DNA of 64,000 bases from Polydactylus sextarius. Its lineage: Eukaryota; Chordata; Actinopteri; Polynemidae. Shown piece after piece: positions 12,427 through 22,343 of the stretch. A program made the translations under genes and the position numbers. The first letter of the stretch is position 1. Each line of letters begins with the position of its first letter. The DNA is taken from the NCBI GenBank assembly GCA_016801845.1, contig CM028925.1, positions 930,001 through 994,000 of the forward strand, written 5' to 3'. The notes beneath the pieces are model-generated. The model saw only the letters and a list, made by a program, of their open reading frames with translations. It was not told where the DNA came from and did no database searches.

Positions 12427-12720
12427 TTTTTTTTTTTTTTTTTTTTTTTTGGAAGATTTGCGGTTTTGATTCGAAGTAAAGCGAGCAGAATGGACATTAG
12501 CAGAGTCCAACGATTACACCGTTTGCCAGCAACCACCGTTTCTGCTCCTGCCAGGAAAAACTGGTTCTTTCCAAGGCTGTTTCAGCGACAAATTCCACAA
12601 TTCTCTATAATTTTGGACAATATAATGCTCAATTTGCATAAAACAAATTGTTCATTTTAAATTTATATGCCAGAAATCTAACACCATTACAAAGTAAAGT
12701 GGACGCACGTGGAGTTAAAA

Positions 12721-12749
<29 letters not shown>
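12427..12749. repeat. T24 and T28 runs with intervening unique DNA
   Basis: T runs at 12427-12450 and 12722-12749. The sequence between them is unique-looking, with no supported gene. Confidence 0.9.
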
Positions 12750-12753
<4 letters not shown>

Positions 12754-14759
12754 AATCATTCATAATCTTCGATCCGTTTAGAAATCCTCACGTCTGACAC
12801 ATTTTCTTGCCCATATGTCACACTGCCAGACTGTCCCGGACAATTACTTGCGCTGACTTACTTCCTGTTATTGGGTGGTCAGGTGTCTGTTTCTGAATCA
12901 TGAGTGCAGTTTGGGTTTTCACGCACAAGATCCAGGCAAGGATTATTGGAAAAGCCCATCTGTCTGCGAGGCATCCCTTGCTCGGATTCATCTTTCGCTG
13001 GAGACGAGTTCCTTGAATCCGACCATGTGCCTGCCATCTTCAGCCAGAGCCCAAAGACAAAAGCTTGTGTTTGTTTGTTTGCCTGGTAGTTGCTACAGAG
13101 GTAAGGTATGGTAGCAAATGTAAAGGTTTTCAAGGGCTTGACCGTTGCATTTTTTAAACATCTGAGCTCAACTGAAGCACCATTCACTATGAAAAGCCGT
13201 GTAATTACGAGTTAAATTAATTCTGGGTACTGCTTTGAGTTTGTTGTCTTGCTGGATGAGTAAAAACAGGCCTCCAGCCATCAGCGTAGCTGGGTCTTTC
13301 CCTCCGGTGTACGACATGAATAGACAAGAAAAGAACAGCCCTCAGACTGACACACAGGGCTCTCATTGAATCATGTGAACTAAGACAGGGGGAATTTCTG
13401 ATAGCCCCCATTTCTGCACACAGACATAGAGACAAAAGACCTCACTGTCTGCTGCCGTGGAGCAGCGACTTACCTCCAGGCACTGCCAAATAAAAAAAAA
13501 AAAGAGAGGGAAACAACCTCCCGGTTTTGGGACCTGAGCAGTTGCCCATTGTTCCACTTAAAATGAAAATCCCTGCTCCTCTGCTGGGGCCCCCAGTAAC
13601 CTGTTCGTATGCAGCTGGTGACCACCTGTGGAGCAAGTCAAATTAGGGAAGGATTCCTACTGTTTCTGTTTATTGTCTGCAGGTTTTTGTGTGTGGTATT
13701 GTGCTTTGGTCCTGGGCGGCGGCGGTGGAGGTGGATCGGCCTGGCGGGACGGCCAGTGGCTCTACGGTGGAGGCTTTTGTTTCGAGGCACAAATCACCAG
13801 GTTTTCTCGTTTTTGTTGGACCAACAATGCGGACGAAGAATCTTGACTTGACTTTAACGTTAAGCAAAACAAAAGTATTAAGCCCTCTGAACTTTACGTG
13901 GACGCCAGTTCTCTTGCGTGACTATCTTTAGACCTTTAAAGGAAAAAAAAAAAAAAAAAAAAAAGATGGAGATGAGATATGACCTATGTCCATTTTCCCT
14001 CAAATTATCCAATTTGGTCTTCATGAGATCCCATAGCCTGGGAGCCTAGAATTCTTCTTTTCATCCGAACAAGAGTTGCTTGTTTTCCGCTGCGACCATT
14101 CGGCGCAGAGATAGAAAACAGATATTAATCATCGTTTGGACACACCGAGGAAAAAAACATCACTTATGGGTCACAGAGAAATGAGTCAGTATCGCAAAAC
14201 TGCCAAACACGGTGGCTCTTTGTGTCCGTTTCCCGTTCCCAGGAATGCGGCTTGTCTTATGACTTGAGGTGGGGTTGGGGAGGTGAATGACATCACCGGT
14301 TGTGCTCACATTTAAATTCTGACACAGTGGCACCTTGTGTTCCTATTCAACCCCCCTTCCCCCCCACCTCTTCTCTGAAGCCTGGATTGTGCTCGGCTCT
14401 GCCTTTTCTTTCCCTCCTCAAAGAATACCTCCTTTTCTCTTGCTCCTCTTAAGCAGCTGCCTGCGTATGAAGTGGAGAAAATGACACTCCATCTCATGAT
14501 GAATGGTACTTGACCCCTGGAACCCGTTCATGCGGGGCTCACACGGAGACGCATTTACATAAGCCGGGAGATCTCACGCACGCACTTGTTTACATCCGGG
14601 AAAAACAAGCGACGTGGACGCTCGCCGCCGCCACTGCTAAGGTGCCGCAAATGAAGATTAAATATTCGTTGATCAACCGCGGCTGTAAATTGGACAACCT
14701 TTACCGATGCCCCCCCCCCATCCTCTCCTAGCTCTCGCCTCTTGGTTTGACACACATCC
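12750..14759. other. Non-coding block, nothing recognised
   Basis: Mixed sequence with A runs near 13492-13503 and at 13943-13964, and C tracts near 14350 and 14709. A perfect CCTTTAAAGG palindrome sits at 13933-13942. No coding frame is supported. Confidence 0.5.
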
Positions 14760-14966
14760 GCAGTGGTGGGGTTGCCTCGCTGAGAGCCCTTTTGTTACAT
14801 GATTAATTACTCTGAGCAACAGTTATGGCGGGATTAACAATTAGCTAGACCTGTCAAACAGTCAGTCTAAGATGGCAGACTAATTGGGCGGCTGGTTGGC
14901 CATTGTGTCCCAGTATAAGGCCAAGGAAGTGGGGATGGTTCACAAGCCTTTCATCTCTTTTTACAG

Positions 14967-15017
14967 GGCCTAATACCGCAGCAGAAAAGGCCTGCTATCA
15001 GGGAGCGGCGAGCCCGG
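14967..15017 (+). other. Weak candidate exon, 51 nt
   Basis: TCATCTCTTTTTACAG precedes 51 nt with no stop in frame 0 (begins GLIPQQKRP, ends RERRAR), followed by a GTAATT donor. Length is a multiple of three. It lies inside an enhancer-like block, and one other frame is also open, so chance is a real alternative. No family is recognised. Confidence 0.12.
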
Positions 15018-15027
15018 GTAATTTTTC

Positions 15028-15039
15028 ATGAATATTCAT
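15028..15039. promoter_or_regulatory. POU-dimer-like palindrome ATGAATATTCAT
   Basis: A perfect 12-bp palindrome. ATGAATATTCAT-type sequences are known dimeric binding sites for POU-homeodomain proteins (MORE-like). Function here is inferred from sequence and its place in a TAAT-rich block. Confidence 0.4.
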
Positions 15040-15130
15040 ACGCCTGCTCTATCTGCAGTGAACTTTACAAAGTTACCTTCATGGTGCATGTTCTGGAAGT
15101 CTGTGCCATAGAGGATGTTCGCTCGCTGTA

Positions 15131-15799
15131 AAATGTTGTGCACGCTGCAAGAAACTGAAACTAAAGCTCAGCTATGCAAAGACTCGCCCGAATTGAAGTC
15201 TGATAGCTGAATAATTGACAGTGTTGCTTAATGTTTGCGCTGCAGCAGCCCTCTGGACTGCACCCATCATTAATGTATCATCACACTAACAAAGGCAAAG
15301 AAAGAAGGAAAGAAAGAAAGAAAGAAAGAAAAAAAAGAGCAGGCCCAGGCCAACTCTGGCCCAACAAAGAAAAAACAACCCAAAAGTTTCATGTGAGCCA
15401 AGTTTTGGATGAGAGGAAGAAAAAAAAGAGAGAGAGAGACCTGCAAGGCCACACAACTGAAGTGGCTTCCTCAAAGAGTTTTTATCCGTGGTGTCCATGG
15501 GAAGAACCCCAGCGGAACAGCTGCAATGGCAAGCCATGGCTCCTCATGAAAGGTTTTGCCTGGAGGCGGGGAGGCGAACGACTTGAACGTGAAGAAAGTC
15601 AATTGTTCCCCCGCTGAAAGGCAAAAAGCCCAGGAGGAGCTGCACCATGGTGTGTGGGACATATCAAAATATTTGACAGACTTCAGCATTATGAAAAAAC
15701 CTTCGTCATTTTTTCTTTTTGGAAGAGGGGGAGGTTTTGTTTTTCAACCCTCCGCCGACCCGTCACACTCCCATCAGGCCCCCTGACTGCCCCGTGTCA
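15131..15799. other. Non-coding block with (GAAA)n
   Basis: A GAAA repeat with short A runs occupies about 15293-15337, and a GA patch lies near 15427-15440. The remainder is unique-looking with no supported gene. Confidence 0.6.
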
Positions 15800-16020
15800 T
15801 TGTTTGGGCCCCGAGAGTTCAAAGCGGGCCCTTTAGGAGCCGCTCAGTGTGCGCTGACACCATGTAATGAAATTAGTAGTTCTGGCTAAACAGGTTTCAA
15901 TCAAAGAGTCTGAGCCAAGACCTAGTGCCCACTGTTCATGAATCACCTCTTTCACTGACTTATGGCAGACAGTCTGGGACATTGTTGCCGCTTTCATGGA
16001 TCCATCATTCAGCCAGGTAG
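15800..16020. promoter_or_regulatory. Enhancer-like block (candidate CNE)
   Basis: Repeat-free, evenly mixed sequence containing AATGAAATTAGTAG (about 15866-15879), TTTCAATCAAAG and CATGAATCACC. The texture matches vertebrate conserved non-coding elements and sits 0.7 kb from the previous block. Confidence 0.38.
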
Positions 16021-16127
16021 TCCCACCGAGAATAAAACACTGCTCATCAAAGGGAGACCTGGCTGCGAGCGAGACGAGCCACATGCACAAAAACTCGGGT
16101 GTCTCAAAGTTCTTAAAGGTCTTATCA

Positions 16128-16255
16128 TTAAAGGGTCACTTCACCCAAAAACAAAAAAAAAAAAAAAAACTGCATAATAAAAGGTTTTCTTACCTTTGTC
16201 TGGCTTTTTGTTCCGAGCTGTGAACGGACGTCAAATATTCACTGGTTTAATTGAT
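16128..16255 (+). mobile_element. Fragment of a TTAA-type inverted-repeat transposon
   Basis: TTAAAGGGTCACTTCACCC starts at 16128. It closely resembles the terminus of a very common teleost TTAA-flanked non-autonomous element, whose ends read TTAAAGGGACAGTTCACCC. The following TTTTCTTACCTTTGTCTGGC (about 16182-16203) also resembles the subterminal part of that family. I cannot find the matching right end, so this is probably a decayed or truncated copy. The family assignment is from memory of fish repeats. The right boundary is a guess. Confidence 0.5.
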
Positions 16256-16269
16256 GTTTCTTGTTTCTT

Positions 16270-16440
16270 TTTTTTTTTTGCGGGGAAAAAAAAAAAAAAA
16301 AATTAAAGCTCTTAAAGTTTCAACCGGTTTGATAAATAATAATTTGTTGTTCTTTCTTCTATCAAACCGATTTTTTTTTTTTTTTTTTTAATCAATAATT
16401 GAGTCGTCAATTTCTTATTTTTTTTAAAATAAGAAAGGCG
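16270..16440. repeat. Poly-A/T tracts with two inverted repeats
   Basis: T runs near 16269-16279 and 16370-16389 and an A run near 16286-16302 flank two perfect stems. CGGTTTGATA (16325-16334) pairs with 16360-16369 across 25 nt. An 11-bp stem (16411-16421 with 16426-16436) has a TTTT loop. It may be the interior of a foldback element linked to the TTAA-type end at 16128. Confidence 0.7.
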
Positions 16441-16800
16441 GAAAGAGACAGAACGGTTGAACCCCATCTAAAAGCAAAGCGACTTAATTACTATTTTTCA
16501 AGTTTCATTTCACTTCGCTGTAGTCCGACCGGTTTCCAGATACAGACACTTTAAAATACACAATCCTAAAATCAAATAGATTTGCGTTTCGTGGTATTAG
16601 CAGAAGAATTTCACTCAATAATAAATGAAATTGACATGATAAGATGGATATTTTGAGCATTTTATAGGTAAAAATAACAGCTTATTAAATATTATTTGAT
16701 TGTGACTGACTCGACTGACTGATCCTGTCAAAGTTTGGGGGGGCAGCCATGAAATTCTGATTCATTGATTGTGGGACAAACCGAACTACGTCAGAACGCA
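16441..16800. other. AT-rich non-coding block
   Basis: AT-rich sequence with a TGACTGACTCGACTGACTGA patch near 16703-16722. No gene, element or regulatory block is recognised. Confidence 0.5.
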
Positions 16801-16805
16801 CAGAA

Positions 16806-17170
16806 ACGTCGTCGTCGTCGTCGTCGTCGTCGAGCACTTCTACCTGCCTGCCGCTTCCACGAGTGGCAGGATTTATCCTTTAATGCACGACACATGTACG
16901 ACTGCTGCTGCATTAACAATGGCCTCGGCAGCGCACCGCTGCTTATCACGAGTGTGTGTGTGTGTGTGTGTGTGAAGGAGAGCGAACCTGTGATGCATGT
17001 GTTTACATGTGTGTATTCATGTGTCTGCGTGATGCATGTGTTTATTTGCGTACGTGTGTGTGTGTGTGTGTGTGTACTTTGTACTTCGTGTGTGTTCTCG
17101 CCTCCAGGCCTGTCTCCTGAGCCCCCCACCCCCACCTCTCCTCCGTACACACAAACACACACACACACCT
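16806..17170. repeat. (CGT)n and several GT/CA microsatellites
   Basis: A CGT repeat lies at 16807-16832, GT repeats at 16952-16974 and 17054-17074, and a CA repeat at about 17152-17168. Imperfect direct repeats of GTGATGCATGTGTTTA occur at about 16991 and 17029. Confidence 0.9.
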
Positions 17171-17569
17171 AAAACTGATGGCTTTGAGTCACTGGCAACC
17201 CTGCTGCTAATTTATTTGCGCTGAGCATTATGGGAATTAATGTACCTGACATTCAGTGACAACAGCCGGCGCTTTGTGGCCCTTTTTACATTTCAACACA
17301 TTCCTGCCGTACACACGGCCGCCTGCTGAAAAAACGTCCATCTTCCCACCTAGCTGAAAAAACACACACACACACACACACGGCAGGCTCTGAACCTCTA
17401 GGTGCAGGAGGCTGTTAGCGGTGGCTGATGATAGTAGCAAAACATTAACATAATAATTAGTGTCTTGTAATTGTTTCATTAAAACCAGTTGTTCCATTTC
17501 TCCTCTTGTTCTCCCAGAAGATGCGAGACAGAGTTTGGACGTCAGCCAAAGGGAGGGTCGGTCCACGTT
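17171..17569. other. Non-coding block with CA repeat
   Basis: A CA repeat lies at about 17361-17381. The rest is unique-looking, with no supported gene. Confidence 0.6.
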
Positions 17570-17705
17570 TGTACCCACTCAAGATGTTAGCCCGCTCGCC
17601 GGGAAGCCGCGGGAGGGCTGTCAGCGGCGGCGGGCGGCGGGGTGGGGGGGGGCGCGCCACTCCGGCCATATGTGGAGACAAAACAAACACGGGCGGGCGG
17701 TAGCA
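17570..17705. other. Short GC- and CpG-rich stretch
   Basis: GCCGGG and GGCGGCGGGCGG runs with a G tract near 17640-17650. It is too short for a standard CpG island and has no promoter-like neighbours. Confidence 0.4.
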
Positions 17706-18081
17706 ACTAAGGGTCTCAAAAAATTCACGATATGAAAGGAAGCTTTGAAGCTGCGGCTGCTTTTTAACAATGAATCTCCTTCAGAGGTCCGAACGACGTG
17801 GGGATATTTTCGCCTGAGATCTCTCTCTCTCTCTCTCTCTGATCCCGCCCTGTCAAAATAAAAGCCCGCCTTGCATAAAGTTGCTTCATAATGAAGTGAT
17901 TCCTGTACATTATGTCAGTTCCTCTAAAAGGTCACGCAGGCGGCGGCGTATCGAACGCTGGCAGTTCATTTAGAGGCGGCGGATACATACACAGGCATTC
18001 ATGCATATACAGTGGCTGCCTGGCTGTGAAGTGCTTTCATTCACACACACATACACACACATTTGAGCTCTAATTAGCATT
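17706..18081. other. Non-coding block with (TC)n and mild enhancer texture
   Basis: A TC repeat occupies about 17820-17840. Sequence at about 17866-17945 (GCATAAAGTTGC, TTCATAATGAAGTG) looks complex and repeat-free, but is short. CA repeats lie near 18043-18060. Confidence 0.45.
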
Positions 18082-18827
18082 TTAAAGAGGAATTCCACTC
18101 ATTTACCATTTAGTACCTGCCAATGCACGTTCCCTCCTGAAGCTAGCGACTTAAGGAGTGAAACCTGTAACAGCATTAACATTTAAATTATAAAGCAGCT
18201 CTGAGAAAAGCTGATTGAGTCGTATTTTACATGTGTAAATACATAAATCCGTGCCCTTAGCTACCTTACTCTGCTGCTGTCAGGTTGGTCTCTCTGCAGG
18301 TCGTGGGTCAGTCGAGATAAACGGCGGAGGGAGTTCACTTACAGGCCTTCGGTCTTTGTTGTTGTCACAGATATGGCTCAGCTGTTCGTCACACGACCTA
18401 CATATGGAAATAAATTGAAAAAAAAAAAAAAAAACAAGTGTTTTCAAGGTTAAAGATGAGCATTCGCGTTCCCCTGTTGAAACCATGCAGATTTTTCCAA
18501 TACAGTCGTGGTTTCATTTTTCCGTCGTACCTGGATAAATCCACTATTTTAAACCCGAGCCCTCTTTTTCTAATCTGTTTGGGTGTAAATGATTAATAGG
18601 GACTGAAAAATAGTCACACAATAACACAAACAAACCGAGCGATTGAGGCAAACGCCCATGTTCTGTGAGATAAAATTACTGTTGTTTTTTTGTCAATGTA
18701 GTCTGGTGGCTTTGAAGGGATCGATACGAGGTCAGTTTCTGGTTCTTACTCTTTTAACAAAAAGCTCAGTCTCTGTAGGAATCATATCCGTGAACCCGAA
18801 ACAAACACTTTTAGTGGAATCCTTTAA
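18082..18827. mobile_element. Candidate TTAA-flanked non-autonomous DNA transposon
   Basis: The left end reads TTAAAGAGGAATTCCACTC from 18082. The right end, read in reverse complement from 18827, is TTAAAGGATTCCACTAA. Both begin with TTAA and share an AAAG..ATTCCACT terminal inverted repeat, the form expected of piggyBac-type non-autonomous elements with TTAA target duplications. The TTAAAGAGGAATTCCAC start resembles a common teleost repeat end. The interior has no transposase and includes an A17 run (about 18418-18434). The pairing of these two ends is my inference. Confidence 0.45.
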
Positions 18828-19319
18828 CATTTAGACACTAAAAAAGTTAAAAATAGACTCCTGTTCGCGTGCGCGCCTCATTGTGTCGCTGCCACGCCGC
18901 CTGCGATTGTTTCGTGGGTTGATCGAAACCAAAAGCAACAGCTGAAAACAATGTTGAACTTATTATCGCTTTATAATTTTCTTCACCTGCTTTTTTTTAC
19001 AAAAATAAACACACGAACAGCTTCGCAACAAATGTGCCGAATCTCAAGATGATCTACGCACACGCACACATATATACACACACACACTGCTGCTGTTGTT
19101 GATCTGCAGCTGCGTGCTCCCCACTCCATCTCTCTCAGTGCAATACATTGAGGAGGCACGGGAGGCAATAATAAGGCATACGTCTCATTGGCCAAGTCAG
19201 GGAAGGGAGGAGGGTGCATGTGTGTGTGTGTGTCAGTCTATGTCACACCAGCAGATAGTTAGATACCACCGCCGGGGATTTGACATTTAGTGTTTTTTGA
19301 CAAACTTCTGACGACCGTC
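18828..19319. other. Non-coding block with CA and GT repeats
   Basis: An imperfect CA repeat lies at about 19058-19086 and a short GT repeat near 19218-19232. No gene is supported. Confidence 0.55.
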
Positions 19320-19935
19320 TCCCGCAGATCATTATCAAAGCATTGCTGTCTGTATAATCAAGATGAATGCCTCCGAACACAACGATGATCATTTTGTGGA
19401 GGAGCGACTCTCAAGGATCCAGCAAGGAAGGAGGGGTTATGAGGAGGGGGGGTGCTGGGAGCATGGTGGTGGTGGTGGGGGTCGGCATCACTTGGGCGTG
19501 CTTAACACATACATTTCCATTTTCCCAAAGACAGATCTGCTGGCAGCACCGATATACAGCGACACCCCGGCGCTGACAATGTTTCTGTCAACTTATTGAA
19601 TCTCCGGCATGAAAAAAAAAAAAAACGTAAAAAAAAAAAAAAAAAAAGAAAAAAAGGGGGCAATCTCGGAGGCAGAGCGCAATCTAAAACATTGATAAAT
19701 AAATATGGGAGATATGAATATGTTTGTTTGTTTGTTTGTTTGTTTGTGCTGGGTGTCGATTCAATCCCCCCCGCTCGCCTTAGAAATCTCCCCAAAGACT
19801 GATTGGTGTCATGCACTGCAATTAACTCCGCCAGCACCGTCTATAAATCAACTTCCTGAACTCGGCGTGGAGGAGATGATGTTTTTGAAATTAGCACCAT
19901 CCGCCGCTTTTGCTTGTAATGCGTAGGGGGGGGCG
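19320..19935. promoter_or_regulatory. Enhancer-like segments interrupted by A runs
   Basis: Complex sequence at about 19328-19400 and 19500-19600 (ACAATGTTTCTGTCAAC), and again at 19780-19925 (TGCACTGCAATTAACTCC, TTGAAATTAGCACC). It is interrupted by A runs (19612-19625, 19629-19647) and a GTTT repeat (19722-19747). The complex parts resemble conserved non-coding DNA into which low-complexity sequence has grown. Confidence 0.3.
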
Positions 19936-19939
19936 TAGG

Positions 19940-20121
19940 GGTGTGTGTGTGTGTGTGTGTGCGGAGGGGGCGGGGTAAGAAGAGGATGCAGGGACGGAGG
20001 GTGGCGGCGGTGGCGGCGATGATGACAGTGAGGCCCCTCTGATATCATATATTCAGAAAACACGCAAGATACAAGTTTCAGAAAATCACGTTCATTCTTC
20101 AACGCGCCGCAGGAGGGGTGG

Positions 20122-20153
<32 letters not shown>
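19940..20153. repeat. (GT)n and (GGC)n repeats
   Basis: A GT repeat lies at 19940-19961, scattered GGC units follow, and a pure GGC repeat of about ten units lies at 20125-20153. The latter is the longest all-GC trinucleotide repeat in the window. Confidence 0.9.
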
Positions 20154-20214
20154 GGTTACGCGCAGCCGTGCTCATTTTCTTGACGTTTCGAGTGGCGAGG
20201 ACGCTTTTTTATTT

Positions 20215-20495
20215 TAACTGATCGTCTGTTCGCCTGCAATTGAAGCATCGGCGCCTCCCTCATATTCACATGGCATTATGAGCCATGAGTCGCTGTCAGC
20301 GGCTTCACACCAGAGAAGCATTTGGGTCAATTATCATTCCATTCAGAATCATGCTCCACTACTTAGATTAAGAAAAACTCTTATTTGCCCACATGGTCCG
20401 AGCACAGCAATATTTCTCAGACTGAGACCGGCGTATCAGGAGGATGCTTTATTGCTTTACTTATTCATGTTTCATTTGCAATTCCTTGTGTGAGC
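20215..20495. promoter_or_regulatory. Enhancer-like block (strong candidate CNE)
   Basis: About 280 bp without any simple repeat, lying between a GGC repeat and GT repeats. Motifs include TGCAATTGAAGC, CATATTCACATGGCATTATG, TCAATTATCATTCC and CATTTGCAATTCC. Such a block preserved among expanding microsatellites is what a constrained regulatory element looks like, but alignment is needed. Confidence 0.42.
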
Positions 20496-20601
20496 GTATG
20501 TGTTTGCATCCTCCACAAATATATACAGTACGTGTGTGTGTGTGTGTTTGTGTTTCCTGATAACACTAATCCTGTTTACTTCTCTTTTCCTCTCTCCTCA
20601 G

Positions 20602-20647
20602 TATTTCAAATATACCTTACGCCTTTTCTCGACTTCAAGGCGTATCC
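20602..20647 (+). other. Weak candidate exon, 46 nt
   Basis: A good acceptor (AACACTAATCC branch-like sequence, TTTCCTCTCTCCTCAG) and a consensus-like donor TCC/GTAAGG bracket 46 nt. Two frames are open; one reads YFKYTLRLFSTSRRI. The length is not a multiple of three. A CA repeat starts 33 bp downstream. Probably fortuitous. Confidence 0.12.
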
Positions 20648-20679
20648 GTAAGGGGAGCGCGGGCCCCTGCCCCGGCGAT

Positions 20680-20680
<1 letters not shown>

Positions 20681-20728
<48 letters not shown>

Positions 20729-20748
20729 AACACACATACACACACACC
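20681..20748. repeat. (CA)n microsatellite
   Basis: Pure CA repeat of 23 units to 20726, then an imperfect continuation. Confidence 0.97.
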
Positions 20749-21898
20749 AGAACAAAGGAAGTCCCCCCATATTCGATTCCCTCTCTGAATATGTAAAACA
20801 CAGCAGCAGAGTCAACGCTGAGAAATTACCAGAACTATCTGGACCATTGACAGGCCTCCCCTGTGGTCAAATGGGCCACGGCTGTGTTTGGTAGGTGCCC
20901 CCCCTCTCCCACCCTTTCCCCTTCACTCGGGTCTCTGTGGTTCTCCATAGATAACCAGCGGGGAGGAGACGCATTCTACGACCGCGTATGAGGAATTCGG
21001 ACAAGTTTGACTGTGGCATCGCGCTCTGCCGTTCTTTGAAAAGGTTGACGAGGGTCGCTTCACCCGCTCTGATTTGCGGCTTTCGCAACTCAGAGCAGAA
21101 GTACGCGCTCGTGGTTTCAAGAGGCAGTTTTCGCAGATGTCGGCGAGCGTCAGCAAAAGAAGCGGAACTAGTCTTTTCTCAAGCAGCACAGCTGGATCCC
21201 TCACAGAGCAACTTATCCCAAGATTCACGGCACACGTACAGTCGTCAAGGCCGCAGGGCCACGTGGGTAGAAAGTTGTCCTTCGAAAGATGCAGCCGTCC
21301 CGGACTCAACTAAGTTGTCGTTTAGTCAGAAACTATCTGTCGGGCTTTTTGTACCCTTTTGTAATCCAGCTGTTAACATGTTTCCTCCCTGGTAGTTCTG
21401 CATTTTACAGTTTACTTGGAAACATCGCGGCCCCATTGCTTTAAATTATAGTGATCACTTTTATAAAGGCTGTCTGGTGAACGGCTTGGATTATTTTGCC
21501 CTTTTAGGTGATGATATTTTGAACCGTTTGTGCTTCCCCTGACCCGTTGGCACCGTCACGGCCCCTCGTTGGCCCATCACCGGCGTCGAGGGAGATCCTG
21601 ACTCGCAGAAGCCATGGCTGCTCCTCAAACTCGTCGGCAGATGCTCCCTCTTCTCCTGCCACGCCAGCCGGCAGCGTGCCTCCTCCTCCTCCTCCTCCTC
21701 CTCCGACATGCCTGTGTCTCTGTTTGTCTGTCTGTCGGCCTCACTCAGGTCTGTCCACTCGTCCGTCCATCTGCCCGTCAATAAAAACGCACGCTGGCAT
21801 TTAAGGGGCAAGGTGAGCGGAGCGTTCGGCTCTTCATAGAGCTCACGGGGACGTAGAAATAATATCTAAAATAAAAAGAAATAAATTAATAAAAAAAA
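20749..21898. other. Non-coding block, nothing recognised
   Basis: Contains a CTC repeat at about 21678-21704 and GC-richer sequence at 21000-21300. Open frames on both strands around 20923-21395 overlap each other and show no domain. Confidence 0.5.
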
Positions 21899-22240
21899 GG
21901 ATTCAGGAAGGCAATATGCTGCCATGAATCATTTAGTGGCTGACGTGTTTCAGTGCCCACGTTGGCTGATGAATGATTGATGGCAACATGTTGCAGAGTC
22001 CTTTTCCCTGTTTCTGCACATTTTTAACCTAAACCTTTAATGTTTTAGGTCGATTACAGAAATGAATATTATTAACACGAGCAGGTAACACCATTCTGCC
22101 GTTTGCCCTTTTATTTCTTCATCATCTTTCAAGCCGATTGCTTTGGATTTTCGGTCCCAGTCAGGCCCGTTTTAGTAATGGGAAACTTTATGGACGACAC
22201 CCTTGTTAATGAATAAATCATACCATTAACGACTGGAAGT
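21899..22240. promoter_or_regulatory. Enhancer-like block with PBX-HOX site (candidate CNE)
   Basis: Repeat-free sequence with AGGCAATATGCTGCC, GAATCATTTAGTGG, TGATTGATGG and CAACATGTTG (perfect palindrome near 21986-21995), followed by GTTAATGAATAAATC and CCATTAACGAC near 22203-22234. Confidence 0.38.
21974..21983 (+). promoter_or_regulatory. PBX-HOX composite site TGATTGATGG
   Basis: Exact match to the known PBX-HOX heterodimer form TGATTGATGG. It sits in a repeat-free, AT-motif-rich block, which makes function more plausible than at random. Confidence 0.35.
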
Positions 22241-22316
22241 TTATTTTACTTGCGTGTGTGTTTTTCTTCTTGTAGCTGATGAACCCTGGAATGGGCACCG
22301 GCCATCTGCGGCGGTC

Positions 22317-22343
22317 TGTGTGTGTGTGTGTGTGTGTGTGTGT
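22317..22343. repeat. (GT)n microsatellite
   Basis: Thirteen uninterrupted GT units. Confidence 0.95.

Larger units (their letters stand above)
14760..15130. promoter_or_regulatory. Enhancer-like block with POU-type palindrome (candidate CNE)
   Basis: Complex repeat-free sequence dense in homeodomain cores: GATTAATTAC (14801-14810), GGATTAACAATTAG (about 14831-14844), TAATTGGG (about 14881-14888) and GTAATTTT. A perfect 12-bp palindrome ATGAATATTCAT lies at 15028-15039. The texture is typical of vertebrate developmental enhancers. Conservation is not tested. Confidence 0.42.
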
